From Microbacterium sp. ProA8 (GTDB taxonomy: Bacteria > Actinomycetota > Actinomycetes > Actinomycetales > Microbacteriaceae), in contig NZ_CP157000.1 in the NCBI RefSeq assembly GCF_039905635.1, positions 2,356,001-2,420,000 of the forward strand: a DNA stretch of 64,000 bases, written 5' to 3'. Each line of letters starts with the position of its first letter. Positions within the stretch are counted from its first letter, which is position 1. Positions 1 through 6,411 of the stretch are shown piece by piece. A model generated the notes under the pieces. That model was not told the DNA's origin, did no database searches, and saw only the letters and a list, made by a program, of their open reading frames with translations. Made by a program: the position numbers and the translations under genes.

Positions 1-207
1 CAACACGCGACGCGCGTTACGAATCACATGCACCGGCATCAACCAGTCCGACGACTCCCGGTAGTGCAGGGTCGCGGCCTCCACAGCCACATCCAGGTCC
101 ACCCGTTCAAGATCCTTCGCCCACACCGCAGCAACCGCCTGATCCACGGTCCTACCGTCACGGGCTGATGCCAGCGTCAATAGCTGGAACGCTTCCCTGA
201 GATCCAT
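1..207 (-). CDS. Phage protein, possibly linked to replication; C-terminus outside window
   Basis: The reading frame is open from an ATG at 207 to the window edge, giving at least 69 residues. A strong AGGAGG ribosome site sits 10 bases before the ATG, inside the previous gene, so the two overlap by 50 bases. The visible part is helical and ends in a segment with His, Trp and Arg-Asn-Ala-Arg-Arg. Placement directly after a winged-helix replication protein fits a helicase loader or similar partner in many actinophages, but I cannot assign the family from 69 residues. Confidence 0.6.
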   Translation of the reverse strand, partial: MDLREAFQLLTLASARDGRTVDQAVAAVWAKDLERVDLDVAVEAATLHYRESSDWLMPVHVIRNARRVL

Positions 208-928
208 TACCGAACAACCTCCTGTACTCGGCCGCATTCACAGCGGCTTTCGACTGCTTCGGTCCGTGACGCTGCTGGTCACGTTCCGCGAACCCCTGCT
301 GCTTCCGCATGCCGTTGTGCCAAACCGATTCCCAGTCCTTCATCGCCTTCCCGACTCCACGCCAGTAGTCGATGAACTCGGGGAGCACCTTGTCGATGTC
401 GACGAGGGGGACGTTCTCTGCCGCCCACTGCCTCATGCGATCGGTGATGGTGAAGTTGGCGGGGATGGGGTGAGCGCGCTTGCGCGGACTATCTCCTTCG
501 TTAGAAGGAGATATCTCTATCCCTGTCTCTATCTCTGTTGGCGTGTGTTGGCTCGTGCTCAACACCTGTTCAACATGTGTTCGACGTTTGTCGGCACTTG
601 CCCGCCCTGCACGGCTCCGTTTCTCGGTCAGCGCGTCCCGGTCAGCCTTCGTGAACTGATGCTCCGCGTAGTCCCGCAGCACGTACTCGTCACCGTCGCG
701 GAACATGAGCGGTCGGGTGGGGTGTGAGGCGCACAGCTCGTCCAACGCGGCGGTCGGCCACATGAACTCGGCGTCGGCAACCTCTATGCGCCCGTCTGAT
801 TCCCTGACCCTCGAGTACCCGTTCGCTTCGATGAACGTTCGGAACGCGGAGTCGGACAGTCGCGACACTTTCTGGTGTGTGGCGAAGTCGATGGGGAACG
901 TCATGTACAGGCGTGAATCACGTGGCAT
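158..928 (-). CDS. Winged-helix phage replication protein (DnaD/replisome-organiser-like)
   Basis: The 256-residue protein has a likely winged-helix region at about residues 8-100 (pattern of 'FATHQKVSRLSDSAFRTFI' and 'YVLRDYAEHQF'), a basic Lys/Arg/Ala-rich stretch near 105-125, a low-complexity Thr/Glu/Ile linker near 130-150, and a C-terminal helical region with a conserved-looking 'FIDYWRGVGK' element. This layout is common in replication initiators of actinobacterial temperate phages. An AGAGGGGA ribosome site precedes the ATG, which directly follows the stop of the previous gene. The linker DNA is a degenerate GAGATA-type repeat. The role in recruiting host replication proteins is inferred from family layout and position. 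Confidence 0.7.
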   Translation of the reverse strand: MPRDSRLYMTFPIDFATHQKVSRLSDSAFRTFIEANGYSRVRESDGRIEVADAEFMWPTAALDELCASHPTRPLMFRDGDEYVLRDYAEHQFTKADRDALTEKRSRAGRASADKRRTHVEQVLSTSQHTPTEIETGIEISPSNEGDSPRKRAHPIPANFTITDRMRQWAAENVPLVDIDKVLPEFIDYWRGVGKAMKDWESVWHNGMRKQQGFAERDQQRHGPKQSKAAVNAAEYRRLFGNGSQGSVPAIDAGISP

Positions 929-1153
929 TCAATCCCCTCTCTCGGGGTTGCTGACGGGGTAGTGGTTGAGCGCGAACCGCACCGCGGCAAGGTCAACCGA
1001 ACACACCTCGTTGATCTCTTCGACGGTCCACCCGTGCTGAATCCACAACGCGCGGATCGCGACATCTCTCTGCGGCCGCGACGGGCCTGCCGCGTAGCCA
1101 ATGAGCGTTTCTACCCACGGGTCGTCGCGGCCGGGATATGACTCTGACGACAT
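929..1153 (-). CDS. Small phage protein of unknown function
   Basis: The 74-residue acidic protein has no motif I recognise. It starts at ATG 1153 with a good GGGAGG ribosome site 8 bases upstream, and its stop codon directly abuts the ATG of the replication protein gene, so the two are probably co-translated. Residues 27-60 look like a short helix-turn-helix-like pair of helices ('RDVAIRALWIQHGWTVEEINEV'-type pattern, shortened here), which would fit a DNA-associated accessory protein, but that is only a guess. Confidence 0.7.
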   Translation of the reverse strand: MSSESYPGRDDPWVETLIGYAAGPSRPQRDVAIRALWIQHGWTVEEINEVCSVDLAAVRFALNHYPVSNPERGD

Positions 1154-1165
1154 AACTGGCCTCCC

Positions 1166-1516
1166 TCAGAAATCGGGTTCAGGTTTGACGTCGACCACTC
1201 GCCCGTCGTCGACAAGCCACATCAGGGTTCCCCGGTACAGGACCGGGCGGTGTTTCGGGTTCTCCCAGGAGTTGCAGGACCATCCGAGCTCGCCACCCTC
1301 AGCGGAATGCGCGACACCGTGGCATCCCTCTTTGGCGTTGTTCCCGAACCCGCACAGGTGCAACAGATTGGAAACCTCGTGCCCTCCTCCGCGAGAACGA
1401 AAACGACGATGATGAACCTCGGTTGCGCGTGCTTTCCCGCAGCCCTCGCATACGGAGCCGGATCTCTCTTCGACGATGCGGCGGTTGCCGGGAGGGATAG
1501 GTTTCGCGCGACTCAT
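1166..1516 (-). CDS. HNH endonuclease
   Basis: The 116-residue protein has an HNH layout: Cys23-x2-Cys26, His35-His36, Asn50, then Cys55 and Cys65-His66. The paired cysteines fit the zinc site seen in many HNH nucleases and His36 would be the catalytic general base. I chose ATG 1516 because it overlaps the previous stop by ATGA and leaves a compact nuclease; a longer reading to 1618 adds a low-quality N-terminus. HNH proteins at the left ends of phages often work with terminase, but this one sits among recombination and replication genes, so a role in early DNA processing is also possible. Confidence 0.8.
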   Translation of the reverse strand: MSRAKPIPPGNRRIVEERSGSVCEGCGKARATEVHHRRFRSRGGGHEVSNLLHLCGFGNNAKEGCHGVAHSAEGGELGWSCNSWENPKHRPVLYRGTLMWLVDDGRVVDVKPEPDF

Positions 1517-1788
1517 AGCGGGATGAACTTGACGAGGGTGAACGAGTGGGTCTGACGGCACCCGGGGACGCAGACAAGCTTCTGATGCGGCAGCGTGGAC
1601 GCCACCCATGCCGCGCACATCATCCGGGATGCCCCGCAGGGTGCGACGACAAGGAACGCTGCGGGCTCGTCAACCACGTGGCCGGATGTCCCGGTTCCGT
1701 GGGCTCGCGCTTCACACCTCGGTTCGAAGTCGAGGTCGTCGAGGACGGTCGTGTCTTCGTCTACTCGGGGTGCGTCGAGGACGTTCAC
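1513..1788 (-). CDS. Small cysteine-containing phage protein
   Basis: The 91-residue reading starts at GTG 1788, which overlaps the preceding stop as GTGA, and ends overlapping the HNH start as ATGA. The N-terminal third is rich in Asp/Glu; the C-terminal half carries five cysteines, including a Cys-x3-Cys pair followed by His, suggesting a small metal site. A longer ORF in the same frame exists, but the coupled GTG is the best start. No family recognised. It belongs to the ERF-HNH segment and may be a DNA-processing accessory. Confidence 0.6.
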   Translation of the reverse strand: MNVLDAPRVDEDTTVLDDLDFEPRCEARAHGTGTSGHVVDEPAAFLVVAPCGASRMMCAAWVASTLPHQKLVCVPGCRQTHSFTLVKFIPL

Positions 1789-1961
1789 GGCAGGTCTCGC
1801 ATGACGTTCGCGGCACCGTTGGAGATCCGCGCCCACAGGAGCGCCTTCCGCATCGCGTCGGTCCAGTTCGGGAACCAATCAGTGGTCTCCGACGCCCTGT
1901 ACCTGACGCCCCAAGGGTCTGTGAGGCGTGTCTTGGAGTGGAAAACTCTGGGCTTGGACAT
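1785..1961 (-). CDS. Small phage protein, 58 residues
   Basis: The frame runs from ATG 1961 to TGA at 1785. Its ATG shares one base with the stop of the ERF gene (TGATG) and its own stop overlaps the next GTG start, so it is embedded in a chain of coupled genes. The protein is basic and rich in aromatic residues ('DWFPNW' and 'LLWARI'). No known domain is apparent. Its perfect fit between two coupled genes is the main evidence that it is real; it could aid the annealing protein. Confidence 0.65.
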   Translation of the reverse strand: MSKPRVFHSKTRLTDPWGVRYRASETTDWFPNWTDAMRKALLWARISNGAANVMRDLP

Positions 1962-2596
1962 CACGACTCCTTCGGGGGCTCAGCTGCGGCCCAGTGGTCT
2001 ACGAGGGACGGCCCGAGCTCGGCGCGCTTCGCTTCAAGTGCGGTCCGCACCCGGTCGATACCGTGGATGCCGAGTGACCTCGCGTGCGTCTCGATCTTGT
2101 CCAGCAGTTCAGGGGTCGTGGCCTTGCCGATGGCCACGACAGCGTCTTCGATCCTGTCGGCCGAGTCCTGCACCCGGGCGGCGCGGGTTTGGCGAGGTGC
2201 GGCACCAGGCCCCTTCGATGCGGCGTTCCCGTCGTCGTCCTCGTCCGGTGCAATCCCGGTCACGGCAGACAGTGTGTACCGCTTCGCGTAGGTGACAGCG
2301 GACCCCATCTGCTGCGGGGTTGCCTTCTCTGGGTCGGGCAACGGCCATGAACCCGTGATGCTGTCCCCCGACGTGTGACGCAGCTCGTACTCGAGCACGA
2401 AACCGTCATCACTGACACGGGGCGTGGTGATCCATGCGAGACCCTGTTTCGCGAGGGCCGGGAGGACCACGGACACGATGTCTGCCAGGTCCGCGTACTT
2501 AGATTTGAAGGCCGGGTTGGTTGATCCCTTCCCGACCTTCGGCAGTTCCGTGTGGAACGCTGTGAGTGCTTTCGCAAGCTGGCTTTCGTCGCTCAT
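1961..2596 (-). CDS. erf: ERF-family single-strand annealing protein
   Basis: The 211-residue protein matches the ERF recombinase family: an N-terminal helix, the hallmark 'NPAFKSKYADLADI' at residues 27-40, then 'VLPALAKQGL', and near residues 98-125 the 'GSAVTYAKRYTLSAVTGI' segment followed by an acidic Asp/Glu run. ERF proteins coat single-stranded DNA and anneal complementary strands, allowing phage recombination and circularisation without host RecA. The C-terminal third is variable and helical, as usual for the family. The start overlaps the preceding stop by ATGA. No partner exonuclease is obvious nearby. Confidence 0.92.
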   Translation of the reverse strand: MSDESQLAKALTAFHTELPKVGKGSTNPAFKSKYADLADIVSVVLPALAKQGLAWITTPRVSDDGFVLEYELRHTSGDSITGSWPLPDPEKATPQQMGSAVTYAKRYTLSAVTGIAPDEDDDGNAASKGPGAAPRQTRAARVQDSADRIEDAVVAIGKATTPELLDKIETHARSLGIHGIDRVRTALEAKRAELGPSLVDHWAAAEPPKES

Positions 2597-2949
2597 GGTG
2601 TCTCCTTGGCGAAGTCGTAGAGGCAGTGGTCGCAGATACCGGTGGCGTCCACGACAACGCGCCCGTCTCGGGGGCAGTCGGCGGTGATCTTCGGATCTGC
2701 GGAGAACAGGGGGTGGAACACGGACCGGTCACCACGGCGAAGTTCTTCGACAGCTTCCGCTTCCGTGAGGGTTTCCCACTCGGCAAGCCGGTTGAGGACC
2801 CATTCGGCGCCGGCTGTGAACGCTGTACGCACCGCGGGACCGTAGAACGCATACGACTTGGTGGTCTTCCAGTCCTCGAACGCCCACGCAATGTCGGGGT
2901 GTTTGAAGGTGCGGTCCACCTCGTCAACGACCATGGCCGACCAGTTCAC
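2593..2949 (-). CDS. Phage protein with C-terminal cysteine cluster
   Basis: The 118-residue protein starts at GTG 2949, which overlaps the stop of the small gene upstream (GTGA); the internal ATG at 2934 is the alternative. It has a central helical segment and a C-terminal Cys-Pro...Cys-Asp-His-Cys cluster that would fit a zinc ribbon. The central region contains a 'WAFEDWKTTKSYAFYGPAVR' segment that looks globular. I do not recognise the family. Position just before the ERF gene suggests an early recombination or replication helper. Confidence 0.65.
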   Translation of the reverse strand: MNWSAMVVDEVDRTFKHPDIAWAFEDWKTTKSYAFYGPAVRTAFTAGAEWVLNRLAEWETLTEAEAVEELRRGDRSVFHPLFSADPKITADCPRDGRVVVDATGICDHCLYDFAKETP

Positions 2950-3104
2950 GACTCCTCCTGGGGGTGTGTGGTGAAGTATTCGCGTAACGCGGTGACCGTC
3001 GGGTGTGACAGGTGGACACCGGTCCAAAGGTCACCCGGGTATTGGAAGGTGACGTACTGGGGGGTTTCGATGACCGTCACCCCGTTCGACGCCGTGAACT
3101 TCAT
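2946..3104 (-). CDS. Small phage protein, single 'NGVxV' module
   Basis: The 52-residue protein runs from ATG 3104 (overlapping the upstream stop as ATGA) to a TGA that overlaps the next GTG. It begins Met-Lys-Phe-Thr-Ala-Ser-Asn-Gly-Val-Thr-Val and ends with a 'TALREYF' helix. The same two elements occur at the start of the neighbouring 175-residue protein, so the two genes probably share a module. The fold looks like a short beta segment plus one helix. Function unknown. Confidence 0.65.
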   Translation of the reverse strand: MKFTASNGVTVIETPQYVTFQYPGDLWTGVHLSHPTVTALREYFTTHPQEES

Positions 3105-3628
3105 GAGTCGTCGTCCTCGGGGTAGATGCGGCGCCCGGCTCGGATTTGACGGTGGCGGGGTCCGTAAATTAGCCCGGTGGCGACCTCCCTGAAATCGCCG
3201 AGCAATAGCACTTCGTACGGTGCCCGGTGCCCGGTGGTCTCGGAATCTTCGACGTCAAGGACCCATATCTCGCCGGGCTTGGCGTCGTGCCAGGGCTTCG
3301 GTTCAGGGTGAGTGTCGAAGTACGCCTGAGCAGCACGCGCGCGATCGGTTGTGATGCTCGCGACGGATGAGACGCGCGGGTAGAAGTGGGCGCTGGGTTC
3401 CCGCTCGTCGAGGACCATCACGTCTCCGTCGTCATCGGGATACATGACAAAGTCGGGGTTCTCAGGCCAGCGCCACCGTCCGAGGCGTTCGTCTTCCTCA
3501 GCACGGAAGAACTCAGTCAGCGCGGGGTAGTGAGTGCCCCACCGGTCGAAGTACGCAAGGGTGTCAACCTTGAGTGTGTCGCCGTCCCATTCGACCTTCA
3601 CGCCGTTGCGTGCGGTGTATTCGTTCAC
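3101..3628 (-). CDS. Phage protein with 'NGVxV' N-terminal module
   Basis: The 175-residue acidic protein starts Met-Asn-Glu-Tyr-Thr-Ala-Arg-Asn-Gly-Val-Lys-Val and reaches an 'ALTEFFRAEE' helix, echoing the 52-residue protein encoded just downstream. It then repeats an aromatic and acidic pattern, including 'DRARAAQAYFDTHPE' at about residues 95-109 and a C-terminal beta-rich part ('GEIWVLDV', 'YEVLLLGDF'). No catalytic motif is visible. It overlaps both neighbours by four bases. Such proteins are common and uncharacterised in actinophage early regions. Confidence 0.7.
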   Translation of the reverse strand: MNEYTARNGVKVEWDGDTLKVDTLAYFDRWGTHYPALTEFFRAEEDERLGRWRWPENPDFVMYPDDDGDVMVLDEREPSAHFYPRVSSVASITTDRARAAQAYFDTHPEPKPWHDAKPGEIWVLDVEDSETTGHRAPYEVLLLGDFREVATGLIYGPRHRQIRAGRRIYPEDDDS

Positions 3629-3771
3629 AGGGTTACCTCCACGATGATTTGGATGATGATGACGGCGACGAACAGCCAGCCGACAATCACAAGGACGTTC
3701 GGGCCGCGTCGGCGGGCACCCTTCACGGGGGCGGCTTCACCCATAGGGCCAAGATCAACAGGACGGTTCAC
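3625..3771 (-). CDS. Small single-pass membrane protein
   Basis: The 48-residue reading starts at GTG 3771, which overlaps the upstream stop as GTGA. It has a short polar N-terminus, a basic 'KGARRRG' patch, and one transmembrane segment at about residues 25-44 ending near the C-terminus. The positive charges before the membrane segment suggest the N-terminus stays in the cytoplasm. Its start region (GTGAACCGTCC) is the same as that of the gene before it. Possible roles include superinfection exclusion, but nothing in the sequence proves it. Confidence 0.6.
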   Translation of the reverse strand: MNRPVDLGPMGEAAPVKGARRRGPNVLVIVGWLFVAVIIIQIIVEVTL

Positions 3772-3929
3772 GACGCGCTCCCGTGGTCCTGCTCGATGTG
3801 TTCGGCGTGCTTGGCGACGCTCGAGTCCCACGACACCGACTCGCCCAGTTCCTCACCGCATGAGCACGACGCCAGGAGCCCGCGGCCAGTGACGGTGATA
3901 ATCAGCGCTTGCTCAGTGGGACGGTTCAC
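3768..3929 (-). CDS. Small phage protein with CxC motif, 53 residues
   Basis: The frame opens at GTG 3929 (GTGA overlap with the gene before) and closes at 3768, overlapping the next GTG. The protein has an N-terminal beta-like 'ALIITVTGRG', then Cys-Ser-Cys-Gly-Glu-Glu, and a C-terminal 'KHAEHIEQDHG' helix rich in His. The Cys-x-Cys plus later histidines suggest a small zinc-binding fold similar to one-finger proteins. Function unknown. Confidence 0.6.
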   Translation of the reverse strand: MNRPTEQALIITVTGRGLLASCSCGEELGESVSWDSSVAKHAEHIEQDHGSAS

Positions 3930-4288
3930 GACGACACCGGCTCCCACTGGCCAGACCGGCGACGACGGACCACGATGTCGGTGTCTTCGACGCGTGCGGC
4001 GTGCGCCGCCTCGTATGTCGGGAATCCCATGTCGCCGTTAGCGCCGGAGCCGTAGGTGTACATCTCGCCGTCGTCGAAAACTTCGGCATATCGGTATTCC
4101 CACTCGTCGGCGGGCGTCGTCTGGCGGCTGAGGCGTGCGTACTCTTCCGGGTGACCAACAAGCCACTCCACCGCCGCAACCCACGCATCCCGTTCAGCGA
4201 TGAGGATCAGGTTCGTGGGCTCCCCGAAGTTCATCGGGAGGGACAGGTAGGCGTTTGCGGCGGCGGCGACGGCAGGGTCAACGCTCAT
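3926..4288 (-). CDS. Phage protein of unknown function
   Basis: The 120-residue protein starts at ATG 4288, overlapping the upstream stop. The first half is helical ('AERDAWVAAVEWLVGHPEEYARL' pattern, shortened); the second half is Tyr/Gly/Asp rich and ends with a basic 'VVRRRRSGQWEPV' tail. No motif recognised. It is part of the uninterrupted overlapping gene chain. Confidence 0.7.
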   Translation of the reverse strand: MSVDPAVAAAANAYLSLPMNFGEPTNLILIAERDAWVAAVEWLVGHPEEYARLSRQTTPADEWEYRYAEVFDDGEMYTYGSGANGDMGFPTYEAAHAARVEDTDIVVRRRRSGQWEPVSS

Positions 4289-4446
4289 CGGTTCCTCCGG
4301 TTCGGTGAGAACAGCACGGTCAGGGCCGCGTGGGTTATGAGGGCTACGGTGAGCCCGTAGAGGATGGCGTGGCGGATGGTGTGGTTGCGTTCACGGTGTA
4401 TCCATCCAGGGCGACCGTTCACCCACGCGGTTAGGTCGCGCTTCAT
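4285..4446 (-). CDS. Small membrane protein, 53 residues
   Basis: I start this gene at ATG 4446, which overlaps the upstream stop (ATGA); the longer frame to 4536 adds an Arg-rich N-terminus that looks artefactual. The protein has a basic N-terminal half with several Arg and His, then one membrane segment at about residues 29-46, then a short basic tail. It resembles many small membrane proteins of temperate phage early regions whose roles are not known. Confidence 0.6.
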   Translation of the reverse strand: MKRDLTAWVNGRPGWIHRERNHTIRHAILYGLTVALITHAALTVLFSPNRRNR

Positions 4447-4913
4447 GTCCGCGGACGGCTGTTGAATGCCTTCGCGAGGCGATCGGCGACGGTGAGGCTG
4501 ACGGCCCATGCGATGTTGCTTTCGATGTCCCACCACGCGTCGGTGCGGACAAACTCGCGGGCTGTTCCCATGAGAACTTCATCGAAGTGGGTCCACTCCT
4601 TACCCCGGAACGGTCCGCGGTACTCGGTGCCCGCCGCCCACTCCTCCATCGGCCCCACGGCCCCACGCACACCCTCGTGGCCGACGAAATACACGTCGTG
4701 CTGCGCCCCCGCGATACGGACCCGGGCAGGCTCTACGACGGCGGGGCATTCACGCATCTCCTTGAGAGCCTTGGGGATCGCGCCCCACTCGAACTCCGAT
4801 GAGCCCATGTAGTCGAGGGTGAAGTACCCGTCGAACCCGCGCGTGTTGTCGATCGGGTTGCGGGACTCGAGTCGCTGCACGAGGTAGAAGGTGGCGGTGT
4901 CAATCGTTCGCAT
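4443..4913 (-). CDS. Phage protein with 'YMGSSEFEWGAIPKAL' motif
   Basis: The 156-residue protein starts at ATG 4913 behind an AAAGGA ribosome site; the longer frame to 5141 crosses a hairpin and is rejected. Residues 30-50 carry a striking 'FTLDYMGSSEFEWGAIPKAL' segment followed by a helix and a C-terminal Trp-rich part ('DAWWDIESNIAWAV'). I recall close versions of the Tyr-Met-Gly-Ser-x-Glu-Phe-Glu segment in other phage proteins of unknown function, so it is probably a real conserved family. It opens the long coupled gene chain that runs to the window edge. Confidence 0.75.
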   Translation of the reverse strand: MRTIDTATFYLVQRLESRNPIDNTRGFDGYFTLDYMGSSEFEWGAIPKALKEMRECPAVVEPARVRIAGAQHDVYFVGHEGVRGAVGPMEEWAAGTEYRGPFRGKEWTHFDEVLMGTAREFVRTDAWWDIESNIAWAVSLTVADRLAKAFNSRPRT

Positions 4914-4937
4914 GACAGCTTCCTTTCGGTTTGTGTG

Positions 4938-4978
4938 TTGTGGGGTTCGGTACCCCCTGGCCGAACCGAACCCCACAA
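4938..4978 (-). terminator. 14-bp inverted repeat between two early genes
   Basis: The arms 4938-4951 and 4965-4978 are perfectly complementary (14 bp) around a 13-base loop. The hairpin lies between the stop of the 4987 gene and the ribosome site of the 4443 gene. There is no T tract after it, so it may be a terminator of the non-T type, an attenuator, or a processing signal that sets the level of the long downstream operon. Confidence 0.55.
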
Positions 4979-4986
4979 GCTGCGTC

Positions 4987-5214
4987 TCAGTGGGTGCTGA
5001 GATAGCGGGTCCGACCCGCCGCGATCTTGACCGCCCGCTCGGCGTCACTGAGCGCATCCCAGATCGCATGGCGCTCCTCGGCGGCACGGCGCCGCGCCCA
5101 CTTGCCGCGGAACGCGTTGCGCGTGGCAACCGCGCCTTCATGTGCCTCGCTCGTGCGGTGGCGCCGGCTGAACCAGCCCGCTTCCTTCGCTTCCTTGCGC
5201 GTGGTGTATGTCAT
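4987..5214 (-). CDS. Small basic phage protein
   Basis: The 75-residue protein is highly basic with Arg, Lys and Ala and looks mostly helical. It starts at ATG 5214 behind an AGAGGG ribosome site and is the last gene before the hairpin at 4938-4978. No known domain; a nucleic-acid-binding role would fit the charge. It lies just downstream (on this strand) of the non-coding repeat region. Confidence 0.6.
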   Translation of the reverse strand: MTYTTRKEAKEAGWFSRRHRTSEAHEGAVATRNAFRGKWARRRAAEERHAIWDALSDAERAVKIAAGRTRYLSTH

Positions 5215-5725
5215 GGCAGTCCCTCTCGGTGGTGATGGTTGGTTGGTGTCCTGCCGCGACTTGTACGCGGGTGTGTGCCATGCATCTCAGGACCGCGCGC
5301 TTTCCCCAATGGACCGTCGACCGAAGCCCGCCACTGATATGGGTACGTCCCGCGCTACGCCTTTCACCGATGGACCGTCACCCCGAGGGGTCGCCACTGA
5401 AACGGGTACTCCGCGTCATGTATCAGGACCGCCGTAGCGGTCTCTGGAAAGTTGATGGTTCCCTTCGACAGAAACCTCCACCGCAGCAGTGCACCCCCAC
5501 CGTGAAACTTGGGTGCAGCGCCAGCGCTCGCTTGGCGATGGTCAATAACCGTTCGCAGTCCTCGTAGCCGGGAGTTGGTGTTCCTGGGCGGTCCCCGTGA
5601 TGGGGCTGTTACTACTGCGAGTGCTGTTCACCCCTCCGCTGAGCGGGCTAGGGGTACTGCATCCGGGCGCGCCGGATAGTGCCCGGGTCGCGTGTGACGG
5701 CGACGGGGGCCAGTAGAGCTGCGGG
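5215..5725. other. Non-coding region with repeats and hairpins
   Basis: About 510 bases without a convincing gene on either strand. It holds an imperfect tandem repeat (listed separately), a GACCGC/GCGGTC hairpin at 5427-5442 with a four-base loop, and a TGCACCC/GGGTGCA inverted repeat at 5490-5517. It separates the regulatory-side genes (5726-7042) from the long replication operon, so it may carry the operon's promoter, an origin, or a small RNA. Confidence 0.5.
5279..5432. repeat. Imperfect 61-63 base tandem repeat with flanking repeats
   Basis: Two copies of ATGGACCGTC (5309-5318, 5370-5379), CGCCACTGA (5329-5337, 5392-5400) and GGGTAC (5341-5346, 5404-5409) occur in the same order, 61-63 bases apart. 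The pair is bracketed by CATGCATCTCAGGACCG (5279-5295) and CATGTATCAGGACCG (from 5417). Such arrangement fits paired binding sites for a phage protein or an iteron-like origin. Confidence 0.65.
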
Positions 5726-5803
5726 TTACTCGAGCTCTGGGATGTCCGTGGGCAGTGGCGGGTCTTCTGTGAGGATGTCCGGAACAGGACGAGACGGAAT
5801 CAT
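5726..5803 (-). CDS. Putative 25-residue phage microprotein
   Basis: The frame opens at ATG 5803, overlapping the stop of the upstream membrane protein gene as ATGA, with AAGG 7-8 bases before it, and closes with TAA at 5726. The peptide is rich in Pro, Asp, Glu and Ile/Leu. The coupled start is the only strong evidence; codon use alone cannot decide for such a short frame. Confidence 0.35.
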   Translation of the reverse strand: MIPSRPVPDILTEDPPLPTDIPELE

Positions 5804-6024
5804 CGGACATCCTTTGCGGCCTCGAGAGCAGCACGCATGGGCGCGTAGTCACCGGGTTCGATGACAGGAGCGGGGTCGTAAGCCTCCCAGAGCGCGTGCA
5901 CCGCAGCTTCGACCTGTGCGTCGCTCACCGAACCCCGGAAGAACCCGGGGAATATGGCCACCGCGGCGGTCAAAAACAAGACCTGGAAACCCATCCCGGC
6001 GATGAACCATGCAAGGTCGCTCAT
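5800..6024 (-). CDS. Small membrane-anchored phage protein
   Basis: The 74-residue protein has a hydrophobic segment at residues 4-27 with few charges before it, then an acidic soluble tail ('SDAQVEAAVHALWEAYD'). The start overlaps the previous stop by ATGA. An N-terminal anchor with a cytoplasmic helix is the simplest reading. Function unknown. Confidence 0.65.
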   Translation of the reverse strand: MSDLAWFIAGMGFQVLFLTAAVAIFPGFFRGSVSDAQVEAAVHALWEAYDPAPVIEPGDYAPMRAALEAAKDVR

Positions 6025-6248
6025 CGTCCCGCCTCTCCGTCAAGCCGCTTACCGCGGATCACAGAACGCGCGAAGTCCCGAGCGGCAGCATCCGAGGTGA
6101 GCATGACCCCAGGACCAGTCGCCGGCACCGCAGCCTCGCTCGCGTCCCAACCGGCGTTGAACACGCACTGCACGAACTCCTGCTCCAACTCATCCAACGG
6201 CCCCAGGGTGGCGAGGAGTTGACCGAACGCGAACTCACGATCCGACAT
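6021..6248 (-). CDS. Small phage protein of unknown function
   Basis: The 75-residue protein starts at ATG 6248, giving a 14-base overlap with the upstream gene; the longer frame to 6323 has an unlikely Ser/Arg-rich N-terminus. The first half is an acidic helix ('LATLGPLDELEQEFVQCVF'), and the C-terminus is basic. No family recognised. Confidence 0.6.
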   Translation of the reverse strand: MSDREFAFGQLLATLGPLDELEQEFVQCVFNAGWDASEAAVPATGPGVMLTSDAAARDFARSVIRGKRLDGEAGR

Positions 6249-6411
6249 CCGACTCACCCGCCTTACGGACCGCCGATTCGCCGACACTGTCCATCCAGTT
6301 GTCGAAGACGCGGAGGGCTTCACCGGCGCTCATGCCCCGTTCGGTGACGGCGTAGATTTCCCACGCGCACCGGATATGGCGGGTCATAGCCCGCTGGATT
6401 CCGTCAGTCAT
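6235..6411 (-). CDS. Small phage protein, 58 residues
   Basis: The frame runs from ATG 6411, sharing a base with the end of the upstream membrane gene, to TGA at 6235. The protein is helical with Trp and Arg residues ('HIRCAWEIYAVTERGMSAG'). It fills an otherwise empty gap between two real genes and overlaps both, which is typical of this operon. No function can be assigned. Confidence 0.55.
   Translation of the reverse strand: MTDGIQRAMTRHIRCAWEIYAVTERGMSAGEALRVFDNWMDSVGESAVRKAGESDVGS

Noticed and set aside
5279..5432. CRISPR array
   Set aside because: Repeats are imperfect, only two copies, and not of CRISPR length or spacing; no cas genes.
5628..5852. Leftward 74-residue Arg/Ser/Pro-rich frame
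   Set aside because: Overlaps a better membrane protein gene and the coupled microprotein; composition typical of a shadow.
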